Source of the DNA: Synechococcus sp. CC9605
GTDB lineage: Bacteria; Cyanobacteriota; Cyanobacteriia; PCC-6307; Cyanobiaceae
Assembly (NCBI RefSeq): GCF_000012625.1
Contig: NC_007516.1
Coordinates: 2,170,001 to 2,234,000, forward strand
Length of the DNA: 64,000 nucleotides
Reading direction: 5' to 3'
This document shows, piece after piece, positions 23,959 through 33,585 of this stretch. Under the pieces are notes generated by a model. That model made no database searches. It was given only the letters and a program-made list of their open reading frames with translations, and had not been told where the DNA came from. How positions within the stretch are numbered: the stretch's first letter is position 1; every line of letters begins with the position of its first letter. Position numbers and translations under genes: made by a program.

Positions 23959-26282
23959 GGCAAGCGAAGAGCCAGGGCGTTGAGCACCACAGTGATCGAA
24001 CTCAGGGCCATCAGCAGCGCCGCCAGCGGGGGCGACAACAGCACCCCATGGCTGGGGAGCAGAGCACCGGCGGCGACCGGGAGAACAATGAGGTTGTAAC
24101 CGAAGGCCCAGAACAGGTTCTGCCGCACCTTCACCAGGGTGCGGCGGGCCAGGCCGAGAGCTTCGGGCAGGTTGTCGAGGCGATCGCCAAGCAACACCAA
24201 GCCAGCAGAGTCCTGAGCGATCTGGGTACCGGTGCCGATGGCAATCCCAAGATCAGCCGCGGCCAGCGCCGGAGCATCGTTGATGCCGTCGCCCACCATC
24301 GCCACCAGCTCCGTCTGCCGTAGTTGCTCGAGGCGTTGCAGCTTCTGCTCCGGCAGCATCTGCCAGCCCAGATCCTGGGCAGCAAAGCCCAGCTGCTGAC
24401 CAAGGCGCTGCACAGCGGCCTGCCGATCACCACTGAACACCGAAAGCGCCAGACCGTGAGAGCGTAGGCGTTGCAGTGCCGGTGCCACATCCGGACGCAG
24501 CTGATCCTCGATCTGCACCAGGCCCATCAGGGCATCTCCCACCGCCACAGCCACCACCGAGCCTTCAGCGGCGGCAAGCCAGTCCTGGGCTGCGGGGGCG
24601 ATGGCAACACCCTTGTCCAGCAACCAGTCGGGCTTGCCCACAAGCACCCGAGCTGAGGCACCATCCACGTGACCCTCCAGTCCCTGGCCGGAGACGGTGC
24701 GAACGTCGTCGCAGTCCAGCAGAGCCAGCTCCCGGCCCTGGGCCTCCTGCAGCAGGGCATAGGCCAAGGGATGTCGGCTGCTTTGCTCCAGGCTGGCCGC
24801 GAGCTGCAACAAATGATCCGGGTCGTCCCCGTACACATCGGTCACCAGAGGGCGACCCAAGGTGAGGGTGCCGGTCTTGTCGAAGACCACATGATTCAGC
24901 CCCGCGGCGGTTTCAATCACATCGCCACCGCGAAACAGCCAGCCACGCCGTGCCGCCAGGCCGGTGGCCACGGTGATCACGGTGGGGGTCGCCAAACCGA
25001 GGGCACAGGGGCAGGCGACCACCAGCACCGCGATCGACAGTTGCAGGGCCAGACCCATCGGGGTGCTGGCGCCACTGCCCAAGCCACCGTGATGCATGCC
25101 ATGGCCATGGTCCATCCCATGGGACATCGCTTGGGGCATGGGCATCCCAGGTGCTGAAGCCTGCAGAACCTCAGGCCAGTGCTGGGCCCCGAACAACCAC
25201 CAGAACAAAAACGTGGCGACGGCCAAGGCGATCACGCCGTAGCAGAAGCGGCCTGCAACACGATCGGCCAGGCCCTGGATGGGCGCCCGACGGGCCTGGG
25301 CCTGCTCCACTAGACGAATGATCCGGGCCAGGGCCGTTTCAGCACCAACACGGGTGACCTGCAGCACCAGAGTTGCCTCCAAATTGAGGCTTCCTGAGGA
25401 CAACTCCGTGCCGGGCTCGGCCTGCAGAGGGAGGGGCTCGCCGGTGAGGCTGGACACATCAACGGCCGAGGCCCCCTCAAGCACCACCCCATCTACCGGG
25501 ATGCGGTCACCGGCCAGCAACTGGACGGTTTCACCAGGCCTTAGAGCGCCCACGCGCACCTCACGGATCGTCCCGTCGCTCAAGAGCAGCCGCGCGGTGT
25601 CCGGCTGGAGCTGGGCCAGTTGCTGCAGGGCCTGACCGGTCCGAAAACGGGCCCGTTCCTCCAGGAAACGCCCCAGCAGGACGAACCCCAGCAACATCAC
25701 CGGTTCATTGAAAAAGCAAGGCCAACCCACCTGGGGCCAGACCAAGGCCACGAGGCTGGCCAGATAGGCACTGCTTACCCCCAGGCCCACAAGGGAATCC
25801 ATGCTGGGAGCCCCTGCTCGAGCGGCCGCAACTCCACCCACCAGGATTGGACGGCCCGGTCCCAGCAGCGCCACCGTGGCCAACATGGCGTGGAAGGGCA
25901 GGGTGCCGATCAGAGGCAGCGACAGATGCCCTGCCTCGCTGACATGTCCCAGAACCGACAGCAACAGCAGCACCAGGGCCACCATCAGCTGTCGCCATTG
26001 CTGCCACCAGCCCGGCAGCACCTGCCCGGCAGCCATCCCTCCAATCGGCGCATCCAGGGAACGCTCCTTGGCTGGAAAGCCCCTGTCTGCAAGGGCTTTC
26101 AAGACACCATCCACATCGATCTCACCGGCGGTGAGATCGAGCCAGGCCGAGCGGCTGACCAAATTCACATCGGCGCGCTGGACACCGGGCTGATCCAACA
26201 GGGTGGTTTCCACAGCGCGGACGCAACCGCCGCACTTCATCCCTTCCACATCCAGGACGACGGTCTGAACCACAGGGCTCAC
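23955..26282 (-). CDS. P1B-type copper-transporting ATPase
   Basis: A 775-residue heavy-metal ATPase. The N-terminal metal-binding domain has GMKCGGC (C17, C20); membrane helices follow, with the A-domain motif TGEPLPLQ, the CPC permeation motif (424-426), phosphorylation motif DKTGT (D468), the HP motif in [11 protein letters not shown], and the hinge [13 protein letters not shown] with the C-terminal pattern indicates Cu(I), as in cyanobacterial CtaA or PacS, which supply copper to plastocyanin or clear it. A Met/His-rich segment (about 380-400, [15 protein letters not shown]) lies in a loop just before the CPC helix. GTG start; divergent from ycf3. Confidence 0.92.
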   Translation of the reverse strand: MSPVVQTVVLDVEGMKCGGCVRAVETTLLDQPGVQRADVNLVSRSAWLDLTAGEIDVDGVLKALADRGFPAKERSLDAPIGGMAAGQVLPGWWQQWRQLMVALVLLLLSVLGHVSEAGHLSLPLIGTLPFHAMLATVALLGPGRPILVGGVAAARAGAPSMDSLVGLGVSSAYLASLVALVWPQVGWPCFFNEPVMLLGFVLLGRFLEERARFRTGQALQQLAQLQPDTARLLLSDGTIREVRVGALRPGETVQLLAGDRIPVDGVVLEGASAVDVSSLTGEPLPLQAEPGTELSSGSLNLEATLVLQVTRVGAETALARIIRLVEQAQARRAPIQGLADRVAGRFCYGVIALAVATFLFWWLFGAQHWPEVLQASAPGMPMPQAMSHGMDHGHGMHHGGLGSGASTPMGLALQLSIAVLVVACPCALGLATPTVITVATGLAARRGWLFRGGDVIETAAGLNHVVFDKTGTLTLGRPLVTDVYGDDPDHLLQLAASLEQSSRHPLAYALLQEAQGRELALLDCDDVRTVSGQGLEGHVDGASARVLVGKPDWLLDKGVAIAPAAQDWLAAAEGSVVAVAVGDALMGLVQIEDQLRPDVAPALQRLRSHGLALSVFSGDRQAAVQRLGQQLGFAAQDLGWQMLPEQKLQRLEQLRQTELVAMVGDGINDAPALAAADLGIAIGTGTQIAQDSAGLVLLGDRLDNLPEALGLARRTLVKVRQNLFWAFGYNLIVLPVAAGALLPSHGVLLSPPLAALLMALSSITVVLNALALRLP

Positions 26283-26367
26283 AGGTGTTTACGCAACAGG
26301 GATCTTTACGAGCAGGCTAGGTCGGGCTCCGGTCCCGTCAGGATGGGTGTCCGACCGCCGGAGCGCC

Positions 26368-26889
26368 GTGCCCCGCAGCAACCGCAACGACAACTTCATT
26401 GACAAGAGCTTCACGGTGATGGCGGACCTGATCGTCAAGCTGTTGCCGATCAATGCCCGCTCCAAGGAGGCCTACGTCTATTACCGGGATGGCCTCTCGG
26501 CCCAGAACGATGGTGACTACGCCGAAGCGCTGGAGAACTACGAGGAAGCCCTGAAGCTTGAGGAGAACTCCACCGACCGGAGCGAAACCCTCAAGAACAT
26601 GGCCATCATTTACATGTCCAACGGCGAGGAGGAGCGGGCGATCGAGACTTACCGCAAGGCTCTCGAGGAAAACCCGAACCAGCCCTCCTGCCTGAAGAAC
26701 ATGGGGCTGATCTACGAAAAGTGGGGCCGCATCGCCGAGGAGGGCGGTGAGCAGGACTCAGCGGATCGCTGGTTTGACCAGGCCGCTGATGTCTGGACCC
26801 AGGCCGTGCGCCTCAATCCCGGCGGTTACCTCGATATCGAGAACTGGCTGAAGTCCACGGGCCGCAGCAACGTCGACGTTTACTTCTGA
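26368..26889 (+). CDS. ycf3: Photosystem I assembly protein Ycf3
   Basis: A 173-residue TPR protein. The GTG start gives the canonical [20 protein letters not shown] beginning; a GTG 21 bp upstream is less likely. Three TPR units are visible: [40 protein letters not shown] and [20 protein letters not shown]. It is a chaperone for PSI subunit assembly at the thylakoid. It diverges from the copper ATPase across 85 bp and its stop is 1 bp from the convergent radA stop. Confidence 0.96.
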   Translation: MPRSNRNDNFIDKSFTVMADLIVKLLPINARSKEAYVYYRDGLSAQNDGDYAEALENYEEALKLEENSTDRSETLKNMAIIYMSNGEEERAIETYRKALEENPNQPSCLKNMGLIYEKWGRIAEEGGEQDSADRWFDQAADVWTQAVRLNPGGYLDIENWLKSTGRSNVDVYF

Positions 26890-26890
26890 A

Positions 26891-28288
26891 TTAGTCCTGG
26901 TCAGGCTGCACGGCCTGACCGAGTGCCAGCACCAGGGCCTCGGTGACGCTGTCGGCCTCCAGCAGAGCCAGATCCAAACCTGAAGCCAGATCGCCTAGGC
27001 CACTGCCCCGGGGAACGACGGCCCGCTGGAACCCCAGCCGGGCCGCTTCCTGGATCCGAAGCTCCAGCTGCCCCACAGGGCGCAACTGCCCACCCAAACC
27101 AAGCTCGCCGATCAACACCGTGCCCGCAGGCAGAGTGAGATCCCTGAAGCTGGCCACCACTGCTGCCGCCACCCCCAGATCCGCCGCAGGTTCCTCCACC
27201 TCCAGGCCACCGGCGACGGCGAGGTAGCAGTCGAAGCGGGAGAGCGGCAGTCCCATGTGCTTCTCCAGCACCGCAAGGATCTGGTGCAGACGGTTGGTGC
27301 CGATCCCTGTCGCCGTGCGGCGCGGACTGGCATAGCTGGTGACGTTCACCAAGGCCTGCAGATCCACCACCAATGAGCGCGTGCCCTCACAAGCCACGAT
27401 CGTGGCGACACCGGAGGCGCGGGCATCGCTGAGGAACAACTCACTGGGGTTGCCCACCTCGGCCAGGCCACCGCTCTGCATCTCAAACAAACCCAACTCA
27501 TGGGTTGCACCGAAGCGGTTCTTGACGGCCCGCAGCAGGCGATGACTGGCGAAGCGATCCCCCTCAAAGGTGAGCACCGCATCCACGAGGTGTTCCAACA
27601 CCTTCGGGCCGGCCAACATGCCTTCCTTGGTGACATGGCCCACCAACAACAATGAAATGTTCTGACGTTTCGCCAGCCGTTGCAGAGCAGCCGCACATTC
27701 ACGCACCTGACCGACCGACCCCGGCGCACTGGTGAGATTGGCGTCATGCAAAGCCTGAATGCTGTCGATGATCGCTACAGCGGGGCGCAGGGCCTCCAGC
27801 TCCTCCAGCACCAGTTCCAGATCGGTTTCGGCCAGCAACTGCAGCTCCGACGCCCCCCCGGCAAGCCGCTGCCAGCGCAGCTTCACCTGCTGGGCTGATT
27901 CCTCAGCACTCACATAGAGCACGGATGCACCGGCCGCCATCGCTGAGGCGCTCTGCAGCAGCAATGTGCTCTTGCCAATGCCCGGATCGCCCCCCACGAG
28001 CACCAGCGAACCGGGGACCAGACCACCACCCAGAACGCGGTCGAATTCCGCCGACCCGGTGGCTAGCCGCTGCAGCGGCTGATCCTCCAGCGAAGCCATG
28101 GCCGTGGACCGTCGCGGCGCAGCCGCCACCTCCGGATCCGGGGCACTGCGGCGGCGACGGCCATCGTCGGCGGGCTGGGATTGCTCCACCAGCGAATTCC
28201 AGCTAGCGCACTCCGGGCAACGGCCGAAAAACTGTCGGGCACGGGCTCCACAGACCTGACAGACGAAAACAGCGGTGGATTTGGGCAC
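26891..28288 (-). CDS. radA: DNA repair protein RadA/Sms
   Basis: A 465-residue protein of normal length. Zinc finger C10-x2-C13 and C24-x2-C27, Walker A GGDPGIGKST (99-109), the RadA signature KNRFGATHELGLFEM, and a C-terminal Lon-like domain (DLGVAAAVVASFRDLTLPAG, IGELGLGGQLRPVGQLELR). It is a RecA-like helicase helping branch migration in recombination. GTG start, divergent from rpaB across 90 bp. Confidence 0.96.
   Translation of the reverse strand: MPKSTAVFVCQVCGARARQFFGRCPECASWNSLVEQSQPADDGRRRRSAPDPEVAAAPRRSTAMASLEDQPLQRLATGSAEFDRVLGGGLVPGSLVLVGGDPGIGKSTLLLQSASAMAAGASVLYVSAEESAQQVKLRWQRLAGGASELQLLAETDLELVLEELEALRPAVAIIDSIQALHDANLTSAPGSVGQVRECAAALQRLAKRQNISLLLVGHVTKEGMLAGPKVLEHLVDAVLTFEGDRFASHRLLRAVKNRFGATHELGLFEMQSGGLAEVGNPSELFLSDARASGVATIVACEGTRSLVVDLQALVNVTSYASPRRTATGIGTNRLHQILAVLEKHMGLPLSRFDCYLAVAGGLEVEEPAADLGVAAAVVASFRDLTLPAGTVLIGELGLGGQLRPVGQLELRIQEAARLGFQRAVVPRGSGLGDLASGLDLALLEADSVTEALVLALGQAVQPDQD
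26899..26920. other. Perfect inverted repeat at the ycf3/radA junction
   Basis: GGTCAGGC-TGCACG-GCCTGACC, an 8-bp perfect stem with a 6-nt loop, 10 bp past the ycf3 stop and inside the radA 3' coding end. No T-run follows on either strand. It may help stop or stabilise ycf3 mRNA. Confidence 0.5.
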
Positions 28289-28378
28289 TGCGAACTGTGA
28301 AGAAAGTTGCCGTTGAATGAACGAAGCAGGGGGCTGCCCTTTTATTTGTGGCGAGAAGTGACTAACGCCTCGGTGCCC

Positions 28379-29125
28379 ATGACGGCCACGGCTCCCACCA
28401 AGGAAACGATCCTCGTGGTCGACGACGAGGCATCGATCCGCCGGATCCTGGAAACCCGTTTATCCATGATCGGGTACAACGTCGTGACCGCCTGCGACGG
28501 CACCGAAGCTCTGGAATTGTTCCCCACCTGCACGCCCGACTTGGTGGTGCTGGACGTGATGATGCCAAAGCTGGACGGCTATGGCGTGTGCCAGGAGCTG
28601 CGCAAGGAATCCGATGTTCCCATCGTGATGCTGACGGCCCTCGGCGATGTGGCCGACCGGATCACCGGACTTGAGCTAGGCGCCGATGACTACGTGGTGA
28701 AGCCCTTCAGCCCGAAGGAGCTGGAGGCCCGCATCCGCTGCTTGTTGCGCCGGGTCGAGAAGGAGCAGGTGGCGGGCATTCCCAACTCCGGCGTCATCCA
28801 GGTCAGCGACCTGCGCATCGACACCAACAAACGCCAAGTGTTCCGTGGCGATGAACGCATCCGCCTAACGGGGATGGAATTCAGCCTGTTGGAACTGCTG
28901 GTGAGCCGTTCCGGTGAACCGTTCAACCGCGGCGAGATCCTTAAGGAAGTTTGGGGATACACCCCGGAACGCCACGTGGACACCCGAGTGGTGGATGTTC
29001 ATATCTCTCGCCTGCGTTCCAAATTGGAGGATGATCCTGCCAATCCCGAGTTGATCCTCACGGCTCGGGGCACCGGCTATCTGTTCCAGCGCATCGTCGA
29101 TTCCGTTGCCTCCGAAGGTCCCTGA
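28379..29125 (+). CDS. rpaB: OmpR-type response regulator RpaB
   Basis: A 248-residue regulator (Ycf27 family). Receiver domain with DDE (15-17), phosphoacceptor D59 in VVLDVMMPKLDG, T in MLTALGDV and K in VVKPFSPKE; DNA-binding domain with [54 protein letters not shown]. Known role: binds HLR1 elements and represses high-light genes until stress, essential in cyanobacteria; partner kinase is Hik33/NblS. Start is the ATG of TATAPTKET; a GTG two codons before is possible. plsX overlaps its 3' end by 20 bp. Confidence 0.95.
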   Translation: MTATAPTKETILVVDDEASIRRILETRLSMIGYNVVTACDGTEALELFPTCTPDLVVLDVMMPKLDGYGVCQELRKESDVPIVMLTALGDVADRITGLELGADDYVVKPFSPKELEARIRCLLRRVEKEQVAGIPNSGVIQVSDLRIDTNKRQVFRGDERIRLTGMEFSLLELLVSRSGEPFNRGEILKEVWGYTPERHVDTRVVDVHISRLRSKLEDDPANPELILTARGTGYLFQRIVDSVASEGP

Positions 29126-30425
29126 TCCCACCCCGGCACCTCAGCCGCGGCACAAGACCAACCGTCCTCGGGCGATCCGTCGCCTGGTGATTTGGTACCG
29201 GCGCAACGCCGCCGTAACAACCATCGTTGATGGTGCTGCCAACTCAGCGACGGCAGCTGGCTCGATGGCAGGCACCGTGGCAGAAACCGTTGTGTCGGGA
29301 GCCGGGACGGTGGCCAGCAGCGTGCTCCAACCGCTGGGGTTCGATCCCCTGCGCTGGCTGCAGGGGGGCACCGATACCGATGAGATCGACGATGCAAAGC
29401 GTCTCTGGGTGGCCGTCGATGGCATGGGTGGTGACCATGCGCCGGGGCCGATCCTGGAGGGATGCCTGGACGCCATTGACCGGCTGCCACTGAAGATCCG
29501 CTTCGTGGGGGAAATCGAACGGGTGATGGCCGCCGCCAACAGCCTGGGCCTGCGCGAAGCCTTGGAGACTGCGCGGGCCGCCGGACATCTGGATCTGGTG
29601 GCCAGTGGCCCCTCCATCGGCATGGATGACGAGGCCACGGCGGTGCGGCGCAAACGGGACGCCAGCATCAATGTGGCCATGGACCTCGTGAAGAAAGGCA
29701 AGGCCGAGGCGGTGTACTCCGCCGGCAATTCCGGTGCGGTGATGGCTTCGGCGATTTTTCGGCTGGGACGGCTGAAGGGCATCGACCGCCCCGCCATCGG
29801 TGCCCTTTTCCCCACCAAGGATCCAGGCAAACCGGTCTTGGTGCTCGATGTGGGGGCCAACATGGATTGCAAACCCACCTTCCTGCACCAGTTCGCCCTG
29901 CTGGGGAACATCTACAGCCGGGACGTACTTCAGGTGAAACGCCCACGCATCGGGCTGCTGAACATTGGCGAGGAAGAGTGCAAGGGGAACGATCTCTCCC
30001 TGAAGACCCACGAATTGCTGCGGGACGAATCCAGGCTCCACTTCGCAGGCAACTGCGAAGGCCGGGATGTGCTGTCGGGCGATTTTGATGTGGTGGTCTG
30101 CGATGGGTTCACCGGCAATGTGCTGCTGAAGTTCCTGGAGTCCGTCGGCAGTGTTCTGCTGGGAGTGCTACGGGCGGAGTTACCCCGAGGGCGTCGCGGC
30201 AAGGTTGGATCAGCGTTTTTACGCAGCAACCTCAAACGCATCAAGAAGCGACTCGACCATGCCGAGCACGGTGGTGCTCTGCTGCTGGGCGTGAACGGCA
30301 TTTCCGTCATCGGCCACGGCAGCAGCAAGGCCCTCTCGGTGGTCAGTGCCTTGCGCATTGCCCACTCCGCAGCCAGCCATGGGGTGATGGAGGATCTCGC
30401 CAAGCTGCAACAGGGTTGTGATTGA
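29106..30425 (+). CDS. plsX: Phosphate acyltransferase PlsX with long N-terminal extension
   Basis: A 439-residue protein; the enzyme makes acyl-phosphate from acyl-ACP, the first step to phosphatidic acid. The core starts near residue 98 with LWVAVDGMGGDHAP and has YSAGNSGAVMASA, LDVGANMDCKP and ISVIGHGSSK. About 95 residues precede it: a basic part (RHKTNRPRAIRRLVIWYRR), then an Ala/Gly/Ser/Val-rich part (GAANSATAAGSMAGTVAETV) and FDPLRWLQGG. This may tether the protein to membrane. The TTG start at 29106 overlaps rpaB; a later start is possible. Confidence 0.9.
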   Translation: MPPKVPDPTPAPQPRHKTNRPRAIRRLVIWYRRNAAVTTIVDGAANSATAAGSMAGTVAETVVSGAGTVASSVLQPLGFDPLRWLQGGTDTDEIDDAKRLWVAVDGMGGDHAPGPILEGCLDAIDRLPLKIRFVGEIERVMAAANSLGLREALETARAAGHLDLVASGPSIGMDDEATAVRRKRDASINVAMDLVKKGKAEAVYSAGNSGAVMASAIFRLGRLKGIDRPAIGALFPTKDPGKPVLVLDVGANMDCKPTFLHQFALLGNIYSRDVLQVKRPRIGLLNIGEEECKGNDLSLKTHELLRDESRLHFAGNCEGRDVLSGDFDVVVCDGFTGNVLLKFLESVGSVLLGVLRAELPRGRRGKVGSAFLRSNLKRIKKRLDHAEHGGALLLGVNGISVIGHGSSKALSVVSALRIAHSAASHGVMEDLAKLQQGCD

Positions 30426-30452
30426 CTGACGCGACGTCAATCAACCTCCGTC

Positions 30453-31472
30453 TTGGTCGAGCCGCTCAGCACAACCAGGGGGGTGTTGTTCCGAGGGTCC
30501 GGCAGCGCGACGCCCAGCCGCTCGATCAGCAACGCTGAACTTGGCCAGCGGGTTGAGACGAGTGACGAATGGATCCGCAGTCGCACTGGTATTGCCGCGC
30601 GACGTGTGGTCAACAGCGACGAATCCCTTGCAGAACTGAGCGGACTGGCGGCGGAACGGGCTTTAGAGATGGCCGGTTGGTCGGCTGACAGCCTCGATCT
30701 CATCCTGTTGGCCACCTCCACTCCAGACGACTTGTTTGGTTCAGCGCCACGGCTGCAGGCTCGCCTCGGCGCCATCAATGCCGCGGCCTTTGATCTCACC
30801 GCAGCCTGCAGCGGATTTCTTTTCGCCGTTGTCACCGCCGCCCAGTACCTGCGCAGTGGGGCGATGCGCCGCATCCTCGTGGTGGGGGCCGATCAACTCA
30901 GCCGCTGGGTGAACTGGGACGATCGACGCTCCTGTGTTCTCTTCGGTGATGCGGCAGGTGCCGTGGTGCTGGAAGCGACAGAGAACGGCCAGGACGATCT
31001 CGATGGATTCCTGCTTCGCTCCGATGGCAGCCGCGGCGAGGTGCTCCAGCTCCCCCAGGTGAGCCAGCGCCAGCCCTTGGTGGGGGACGCCAGCCATCAG
31101 TGCGGCGGCTTCGAACCCATCCAGATGAACGGGCAGGAGGTCTACAAATTCGCGGTGCGGGAGGTGCCAGCGATTCTCGAGAAGCTGCTTGTACAGGATG
31201 GTGTCGCCGCAGATTCCCTCGATTGGCTGCTGCTGCATCAGGCCAACCAGCGCATCCTTGATGCGGTGGCGGATCGGTTCTCGGTGCCCTCTGAAAAAGT
31301 GCTGAGCAACCTGGCCCACTACGGCAACACCTCGGCAGCCACCATCCCCCTGATGCTGGATGAAGCCGTGCGGGATGGACGCATCCAACCCGGCCACCGC
31401 ATCGCCAGCAGTGGGTTCGGCGCGGGATTGAGCTGGGGTGCAGCCCTCTTCCGCTGGAGCGGGCCCGCCTAA
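30453..31472 (+). CDS. fabH: 3-oxoacyl-ACP synthase III
   Basis: A 339-residue enzyme that condenses acetyl-CoA with malonyl-ACP to start fatty acid synthesis. Catalytic C119 in DLTAACSGFLF, H in LLLHQANQRI, N in HYGNTSAA. RGSGSATP is the usual N-terminal strand. The start is uncertain: TTG at 30453, or GTG at 30483, which would begin right before LFRGSGSATP. It follows plsX by 27 bp and precedes fabD by 28 bp. Confidence 0.95.
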   Translation: MVEPLSTTRGVLFRGSGSATPSRSISNAELGQRVETSDEWIRSRTGIAARRVVNSDESLAELSGLAAERALEMAGWSADSLDLILLATSTPDDLFGSAPRLQARLGAINAAAFDLTAACSGFLFAVVTAAQYLRSGAMRRILVVGADQLSRWVNWDDRRSCVLFGDAAGAVVLEATENGQDDLDGFLLRSDGSRGEVLQLPQVSQRQPLVGDASHQCGGFEPIQMNGQEVYKFAVREVPAILEKLLVQDGVAADSLDWLLLHQANQRILDAVADRFSVPSEKVLSNLAHYGNTSAATIPLMLDEAVRDGRIQPGHRIASSGFGAGLSWGAALFRWSGPA

Positions 31473-31500
31473 TCTCCGGCACGGTCTGCAGAACACAGCA

Positions 31501-32397
31501 ATGGCGATCGCCTGGGTCTTTCCCGGTCAGGGCTCTCAAAAGGTGGGCATGGCAGAAGCGCTGCTCAGCATCGATGGCAGCCGCGAGCGTTTCGCCATGG
31601 CGTCCGAGCTGCTGGGGCGCGACCTGCTGGCGATCTGCCAGGGGGAAAGCGGCGGTGGTGATGGGCCGGATGACCTCAACGACACCCGCAACACCCAGCC
31701 CGCCCTGTTCGTGATCGAATCGTTGCTGGCCGACAACCTTCAGCAGCAGGGCCGCGAGCCTGCGCTGGTGGCCGGCCACAGCCTGGGGGAGCTGGTTGCT
31801 CTGTACAGCGCAGGGGTGTTTGGGCTGGAGACCGGTCTGCAGCTGATGAAAACCCGCTCAGAACTGATGGCGAGCGCCGGGGGCGGCGCCATGACGGCAG
31901 TGATCGGCTTCGATCGTGCTCAGCTGGACGACCTGGTAGCCGCCACGGACGGCGTCAGCATCGCCAACGACAACAGTGATGCCCAGGTGGTGATCTCGGG
32001 CTCTCCAGAGGCCGTAGAAGGCGTGAGTGGAGCCCTGAAATGCAAGCGCGCCATCCCTCTGGCCGTCTCCGGAGCCTTCCACTCCCCGTTCATGGCGCAG
32101 GCGGCTGAGCGCTTCGCCGCCGAGCTGGACAACGTGCCCTTCCTCGATGCCCGCGTTCCGGTGCTCAGCAACAGCGCCGCCAGCGCCAGCACCAGTGCAG
32201 ACGAGCTCAAACAGCGCTTGAAGCAGCAGATGACCACCGGCGTGCGCTGGCGCGAAACCATGGCGGCCATGACCGACAGCGGCGTGGACACCCTGGTGGA
32301 AATCGGTCCGAGCAACGTGCTCAGCGGCCTGGCCAAACGCAGCATGAGCGGGGTCACCACCGCCCAGATCTCCGGGGCAGGAGACCTCGGACAGTGA
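31501..32397 (+). CDS. fabD: Malonyl-CoA:ACP transacylase
   Basis: A 298-residue enzyme loading malonate onto ACP. It begins MAIAWVFPGQGSQKVGM, has the catalytic serine in GHSLGE (S94), the R-containing MKTRSELM, the histidine in SGAFHSPFM, and ends with VEIGPSNVLSGLAKR. The ATG right at the start of FPGQGSQ context is clear. Its stop overlaps the plsC start (GTGA). Confidence 0.96.
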   Translation: MAIAWVFPGQGSQKVGMAEALLSIDGSRERFAMASELLGRDLLAICQGESGGGDGPDDLNDTRNTQPALFVIESLLADNLQQQGREPALVAGHSLGELVALYSAGVFGLETGLQLMKTRSELMASAGGGAMTAVIGFDRAQLDDLVAATDGVSIANDNSDAQVVISGSPEAVEGVSGALKCKRAIPLAVSGAFHSPFMAQAAERFAAELDNVPFLDARVPVLSNSAASASTSADELKQRLKQQMTTGVRWRETMAAMTDSGVDTLVEIGPSNVLSGLAKRSMSGVTTAQISGAGDLGQ

Positions 32398-33047
32398 GTC
32401 ACTCCAGCCTCGTCCGCACCCCCAAGCCAAGCCTCACCTACCGGCTGGTCAGCAGCCTGCTGGTGTTCCCAGTCTTCCGCTTGCTGTTCCGCGGATCGAC
32501 CGCCGGCAACAATCGAGTGCCCAGGCAAGGGCCCCTCGTGGTGGTGGCCAACCATGGCTCGCACCTGGACCCGCCCCTGCTAGGTCATGCTCTGGGGCGC
32601 CCCGTGGCCTTCATGGCCAAGGCGGAACTGTTCAGCATCCCGCTGCTGGGACGCGTGATCCAAGCCTGTGGTGCTTACCCCGTGCGGCGGGGTGCCAGCG
32701 ATCGCGAAGCGATCCGCACAGCCACGGCTCGCCTCGAAGAAGGCTGGGCCACTGGGGTGTTTCTGGACGGCACCCGACAGAACGATGGCCGGATCAACAA
32801 CCCACTCCCCGGAGCGGCCCTGCTGGCGGCGCGCACGGGAGCCCCGCTGCTGCCGGTGGCCATCTGCAACAGCCACCGCGCCTTGGGCAGCGGGCGCAGC
32901 TGGCCGCGCTTGGTGCCGATTCAGCTGCGCATCGGCGACCCCATCCCAGCCCCGGCCAGTCGCCGCAGGCCTGATCTGGATGCCACCACCGCTCTGCTGC
33001 AGGAACGCATCAACGCCCTGCTGGATCAGGGTCCGCAGCATCCCTGA
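32394..33047 (+). CDS. plsC: 1-acyl-glycerol-3-phosphate acyltransferase
   Basis: A 217-residue acyltransferase making phosphatidic acid. Motif I NHGSHLD gives H54-x4-D59, motif II includes GAYPVRRGASDREA, motif IV is LLPVAICN. Motif III reads FLDGTRQ instead of the usual FPEGTRS, so the conserved glutamate is aspartate here. GTG start overlapping fabD by 4 bp. Last gene of the plsX-fabH-fabD-plsC unit; its end overlaps the convergent DUF218 gene by 38 bp. Confidence 0.9.
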   Translation: MSHSSLVRTPKPSLTYRLVSSLLVFPVFRLLFRGSTAGNNRVPRQGPLVVVANHGSHLDPPLLGHALGRPVAFMAKAELFSIPLLGRVIQACGAYPVRRGASDREAIRTATARLEEGWATGVFLDGTRQNDGRINNPLPGAALLAARTGAPLLPVAICNSHRALGSGRSWPRLVPIQLRIGDPIPAPASRRRPDLDATTALLQERINALLDQGPQHP

Positions 33048-33585
33048 GGTCGCGACCTGTCATCACCCACGCAACCGCGCGAAGCCAATCACTCCATTGT
33101 TTGAGGCGCCCCTCCTGGGCGCAGTCTTCGCGGCAGGCCACGGGAACGCCGCTGAGCTGAATTCCGCGGCTGCCGGCCACCACCTGGCCCACCGCCATGG
33201 AGCGGGGCAGGTGGTCTTCGCTGGTCACCAGCAGCACGTGGCGAACGCCATCCGCCTGCAGCTCATCCACCACCGACGTGAAGTTGCTGAGGGTGTCACG
33301 GGCCCGGTAATCCAGGGTGACGCGGTCGGGATTGAAGCGCTCCTCACTGAGCATCCATTCGGCGTACTCACGGTTGCTGCCGCCGCTCACCAGCAGGGGC
33401 AGGTCGAGCTGACGGGCCAACCGGGCACCCAGTCGTTCCCGGTCCACATCCCCACCGAGCACCAGCACCAGCTGCGGCGGGCTGCGATCCAACAGAGCCC
33501 GCCGATAGGGCGACAACGGGCCGGGCCCCAACAGCCAGACCATCAGACCAGCTCCCAGTAGCAGCCCGGTACGCACGCCCGCCAT
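33010..33585 (-). CDS. DUF218/YdcF-family membrane protein
   Basis: A 191-residue protein: one N-terminal membrane helix (TGLLLGAGLMVWLLG), then a DUF218 fold with LVLVLGGDVDRERLGARLA, LPLLVSGGSNREYAEW and DTLSNFTSVVDELQADGVRHVLLVTSEDHLPRSM, which match the family's conserved blocks (including the DT-N and H/R residues). Relatives such as SanA/ElyC act on the envelope; activity unknown. The start codon shares one base with the tsaB stop. Confidence 0.85.
   Translation of the reverse strand: MAGVRTGLLLGAGLMVWLLGPGPLSPYRRALLDRSPPQLVLVLGGDVDRERLGARLARQLDLPLLVSGGSNREYAEWMLSEERFNPDRVTLDYRARDTLSNFTSVVDELQADGVRHVLLVTSEDHLPRSMAVGQVVAGSRGIQLSGVPVACREDCAQEGRLKQWSDWLRAVAWVMTGRDLRDAADPDPAGR

Noticed and set aside
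29141-29911. 256-codon minus-strand frame opposite plsX
   Set aside because: The plus strand carries the full PlsX signature; the frame is Ser/Arg/Pro-rich noise.
31503-31510. HIP1 palindromes GCGATCGC (also near 5690, 13473, 15830, 18524, 32699, 47096, 56986, 63147)
   Set aside because: I see roughly one per 7 kb, somewhat more than expected by chance, but far below HIP1-rich cyanobacteria. They are not local features.
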